64,000 bases of DNA, taken from Eriocheir sinensis. Taxonomy: Eukaryota > Arthropoda > Malacostraca > Decapoda > Varunidae. Of this stretch, positions 61,701 through 64,000 are shown in pieces; the first letter of the stretch is position 1; each line of letters starts with the position of its first letter. The stretch covers positions 868,001-932,000 of the forward strand of contig NW_026111787.1 of the NCBI RefSeq assembly GCF_024679095.1, in the 5' to 3' direction. The notes beneath the pieces were generated by a model. That model had not been told where the DNA came from and did not search any database. It was given only the letters and a program-made list of their open reading frames with translations. The position numbers were made by a program, and so were the translations under genes.

Positions 61701-62672
61701 TGCTGCCATGTCTGTTGTGTTGGTCACGACTGTCATGTCTGCTGCGTCGGTCACTGCTACCATGTCTGTTGTATTGGTCATGACTGTCATGTCTGCTGCG
61801 TCGGTCACTGCTACCATGTCTGTTGTATTGGTCATGACTGTCATGTCTGCTGCGTCGGTCACTGCTACCATGTCTGTTGTATTGGTCATGACTGTCATGT
61901 CTGCTGCGTCGGTCACTGCTGTCATGTCTGTTGTGTCGGTCAGGACTGTGATGTCTGCTGCGTCGGTCACTGCTGCCATGTCTGTTGTGTTGGTCACGAC
62001 TGTCATGTCTGTTGTGTTAGTCACGACTGTCATGTCTGCCGCATCGGTCATGCCTATCATGTCTTTTGTGTTGGTCACTGCTGTCATGTCTGCTGCGTCT
62101 GTCACGACTGTCATGTGTTTTGTGTTAGTCACTGCTGTCATGTCTGTTGTGTCGGTCACGACTGTCATGTCTGCTGCGTCGGTCACCCCTGTCATGTCTT
62201 TTGTGTCGGTCACTGCTGTCATGTCTGCTGCGTCGGTCACGACTGTCATGTCTTTTGTGTTGGTCACTGCTGCCATGTCTGCTGTGTCGGTCACTGCTGT
62301 CATGTCTGCTGTGTCAATTGCTGCTGTCATGTCTGCTGTGTCGGTCACTGCTGCCATGTCTGCTGTGTCAATTGCTGCTGTCATGTCTGCTGTGTCGGTC
62401 ACTGCTGCCATGTCTGCTGTGTCAATTGCTGCTGTCATGTCTGCTGTGTCGGTCACTGCTGCCATGTCTGCTGTGTCAATCGCTGCTGTCATGTCTGCTT
62501 TGTTGGTCACTGCTGTCATGTCTTGTCTGTCGGTCAGATCTGTTCCTTAGGCTGTGGTTGTCATGCAGGTCTAAACTGCTGTGTTGGCTGTCACTGCTGC
62601 TAGCTATATGTAGGGTATCAGACTGACTGCCTTCATCTTGCTGTTGGTAACTACTCTTTCTTACTTTCACAT
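58763..62672 (-). pseudogene. DUF4806-type gene copy 2: 3.9-kb repeat exon
   Basis: Bounded by TATTTCACAG (acceptor) and CAA/GTAAGT (donor), at the same relative place as the 640-bp repeat exon of copy 1; both lengths are 1 modulo 3. It begins DVKVRKSSYQQQDEGSQSD and then consists of about 136 units of 9 residues (HDSRDQHNR, HGSSDRHNR, HDSSDRRSR), closing with SDWIQNLSSEDLDDVQPLN and SGFPMD. Copy 1 closes with SFPMDTA in the same position. In copy 2 a TAG follows PMD, several early units carry GACCGA-to-GATTGA or AATTGA stops, and irregular units near 59450 and 59745 shift the frame. The segment, if made, would be hydrophilic and disordered. Confidence 0.78.
58862..62535. repeat. 27-bp minisatellite, about 136 units
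   Basis: Plus-strand unit CATGTCTGTTGTGTTGGTCA plus CGACTGT, with variants at a few positions (TGCTGCG, CACTGCTGC, CATGACTGT). Period 27 keeps all six frames largely open, producing 1000-residue ORFs on both strands. The block 61380-61930 has a secondary period of two units (54 bp) with CTGCTACCATG. Confidence 0.97.
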
Positions 62673-63010
62673 CTGTGAAATATATGTAATAGGAAATATT
62701 AGTAATTATCTTGGGTCGGACATTAAACTGCATCCCGTGATGGGGCCACAGTTCAGGAGATTTGTGGTTTTGGAGAGCATGGAGTCGCTCCTTTTACGGG
62801 GGAAACAGCCTCAATATACAGATAGATAGATTCACAGCGACATTTTGTCATACTATATTCATCTCAGATTGAGATCACATCATAAATGACCTCATCCTAT
62901 ATAAGAAATACAGTAATATGACCCTTTACTGCATGTGGACTGCATTCGTTTCTCTACATCAGGTCATGATCACATAAAGCAATTAGTTATAGAATACAGC
63001 TACATCTTAC

Positions 63011-63147
63011 CTGTCAGAATTATATGTCTTTTCAGATTTTTTTCTTGCTTCACTTGGCAAGACTCTGTGTTGATGGTTGTATGGGACAACCTTTTGTGGA
63101 GGGGGGGCGAGCAACTACTACTTATAAAGATGGCCCTGAGGCAAAGT
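63011..63147 (-). pseudogene. Candidate DUF4806-type copy 2 exon
   Basis: TTTTTTCACAG and GACAG/GTAAGA bound 137 bp at the place of the Pro/Ser-rich exon of copy 1. One frame reads APPPQKVVPYNHQHRVLPS after two stops; another is open but does not fit the phase of the exon at 63836. So the splice signals are good, but the reading frame is not preserved. Confidence 0.45.
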
Positions 63148-63231
63148 CTGTGAAAAAATAATAGCTGTTAACAAAACAAAATTTACTATGGTAATATCTA
63201 ATAATTCAAATATGCTTATCTCCTACAAACC

Positions 63232-63440
63232 TATAATAAAGCAAGATTTGGCAGGAAGAGCAAAGCAATGTGTGCTGAGATGGTTTGGTCATGTTGAAAG
63301 AATGGAGGATGACAGGTTGGTGAAGAAGATAGTAAGTTCAAACGGGAGGGGTAGGAATCTGAGAGGGCGGCATGAAAGGATGGATTGATAGTGTGAAGGA
63401 GGCAGTTAAGGAAGGGACTGACACTAGAGCATAGCAGTAG
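63232..63440 (+). pseudogene. LINE C-terminal scrap
   Basis: Plus strand reads RAKQCVLRWFGHVERMEDDR, LVKKIVSSNGRGRNLRGR, and after a frameshift GWIDSVKEAVKEGTD. This is the tail motif of a common invertebrate LINE reverse transcriptase (RWFGHVERM... GR...W.D.V). A different family from the neighbour at 63470. Confidence 0.8.
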
Positions 63441-63469
63441 AGTGATTGTGCGTGACAGGAGCACAGGAT

Positions 63470-63757
63470 GCAGCTCAAGGGCACACAAAAAAGAAAACAA
63501 TAATAAAAAAAAGCCTGCTACTTGCTGCTCCTAAAAAAGAAACAAAAGAGGTGTCCAAAAGCAAGGTCAAATTCGGGAGGAGAGATGTCCTGATACCCTC
63601 CTCTTGAAAGAGTCCAAGTCGTAGGCAGGAGGAAATACAGATGAAGGAAGATTGTTCCAGAGTTTACCAGCGTGAGGGATGAAAGAGTGAAGATGCTGAT
63701 TAACTCTTGCATAAGGGGTTTGGACAGTATAGGGATGAGCATGAGTAGAAGATAGTG
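63470..63757 (-). mobile_element. Short 5'-truncated copy of the LINE at 6179
   Basis: The minus strand encodes the last 60 or so residues of the same reverse transcriptase (HPYTVQTPYARVNQHLHSFI to GHLSSRI, stop) and the same 3' UTR landmarks (GAGCAGC, TTGAGCTGC). It is near-identical to 7670-7960 and lies in an intron of DUF4806 copy 2. Confidence 0.9.
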
Positions 63758-63835
63758 CATGTATGTAGGTACATATTTTTGTCTAGAAAAACCTTATACA
63801 TGCTTGCAAATGTCAGTAACTGAATACAGACTTAC

Positions 63836-64000
63836 GTGGACAATCCAAATCCTGACTACTAATAAAGTCCTTTGGCAGAGCTTTCTTCATACGTTTCTTC
63901 CTACCACGCAAGGCCAAACCATCTTCCCCATCCAGGTCACTGCTGCTTCTGTCACTGTCTACTGCTGATGTCAGCTGGTGCTGCTCACATTCCTTGTAAC
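63836..64000 (-). CDS. DUF4806-type gene copy 2: acidic/basic exon, cut by window end
   Basis: Donor CCAC/GTAAGT at 63836. The frame reads YKECEQHQLTSAVDSDRSSS, an acidic stretch, then RKKRMKKALPKDFISSQDLDC. It matches the copy 1 exon at 44749-44910 in order, composition and exit phase. The N-terminal exons should lie beyond 64000. Confidence 0.8.

Noticed and set aside
59404..62550. Plus- and minus-strand Met/Val/Thr-rich ORFs over 1000 residues
   Set aside because: Other frames of the same 27-bp array.
58725..62603. Plus-strand ORF of 1292 residues with repeated CCVGHDCHV, like a zinc-binding repeat protein
   Set aside because: A 27-bp period keeps all frames open. The minus-strand frame is the one flanked by splice sites matching copy 1. 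The Cys/His pattern is a by-product.

Overview
The window is repeat-dominated animal DNA, most likely from an arthropod and probably a decapod crustacean. The reasons are long (TA)n tracts, scattered CCTAA words, a LINE reverse transcriptase and 3' tail of a type I recognise from crab genomes, tRNA-derived SINEs, and DUF4806-type genes with short exons and good splice signals. The species call is inference. There are no bacterial operons, rRNA genes or CRISPR arrays. Nearly every long ORF belongs to a mobile element or is an artefact of a tandem repeat.

Layout. 1-11984: an A+T-rich satellite of about 45-46 bp that switches strand near 1680, broken by a 5'-truncated LINE (6179-7970) and two (TA)n blocks. 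11985-19089: a Ty3/gypsy element with no 5' LTR, whose gag N-terminus has become a 54-bp coiled-coil minisatellite, followed by pol and a 411-bp 3' LTR. 19090-27158: sparse DNA with two possible host exons, a 74-bp GC-rich minisatellite in three pieces, a SINE and a LINE relic. 27167-31469: a 4.3-kb hAT-like element (8-bp duplication GTAATAAC) carrying a long inverted repeat and a 42-bp minisatellite. 31640-34252: LINE relics and several MITE-like elements.

34984-46001 (minus strand): a DUF4806-type gene, copy 1, with five recognisable exons. A complete 5.64-kb DNA transposon (35156-40799, TTA duplication, long inverted ends) sits inside its DUF4806 exon. This transposon encodes an Academ-like protein with an XPG/FEN1-like nuclease and a Cys8 tail, split by one frameshift. 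The introns of copy 1 hold small TTAA- and TA-flanked elements. 46813-49450 (minus): a decayed CMC/EnSpm-type transposase, itself cut by an 872-bp hAT MITE. 50511-53770: a 1.63-kb tandem duplication with complementary halves of a palindrome. 54095-56735: more MITEs, CACGTG-dense repeats and a foldback.

57305-64000 (minus): a second DUF4806-type gene, copy 2, which matches copy 1 exon for exon. Its repeat exon has grown to 3.9 kb by expansion of a 27-bp (9-codon) repeat to about 136 copies. Both copies carry frame breaks or stops.

The genes here do not form a pathway. The window is a stratified record of nested transposition and of in-frame minisatellite growth inside coding exons. The many one-base frameshifts could be old decay or assembly errors, and the sequence alone does not separate these.
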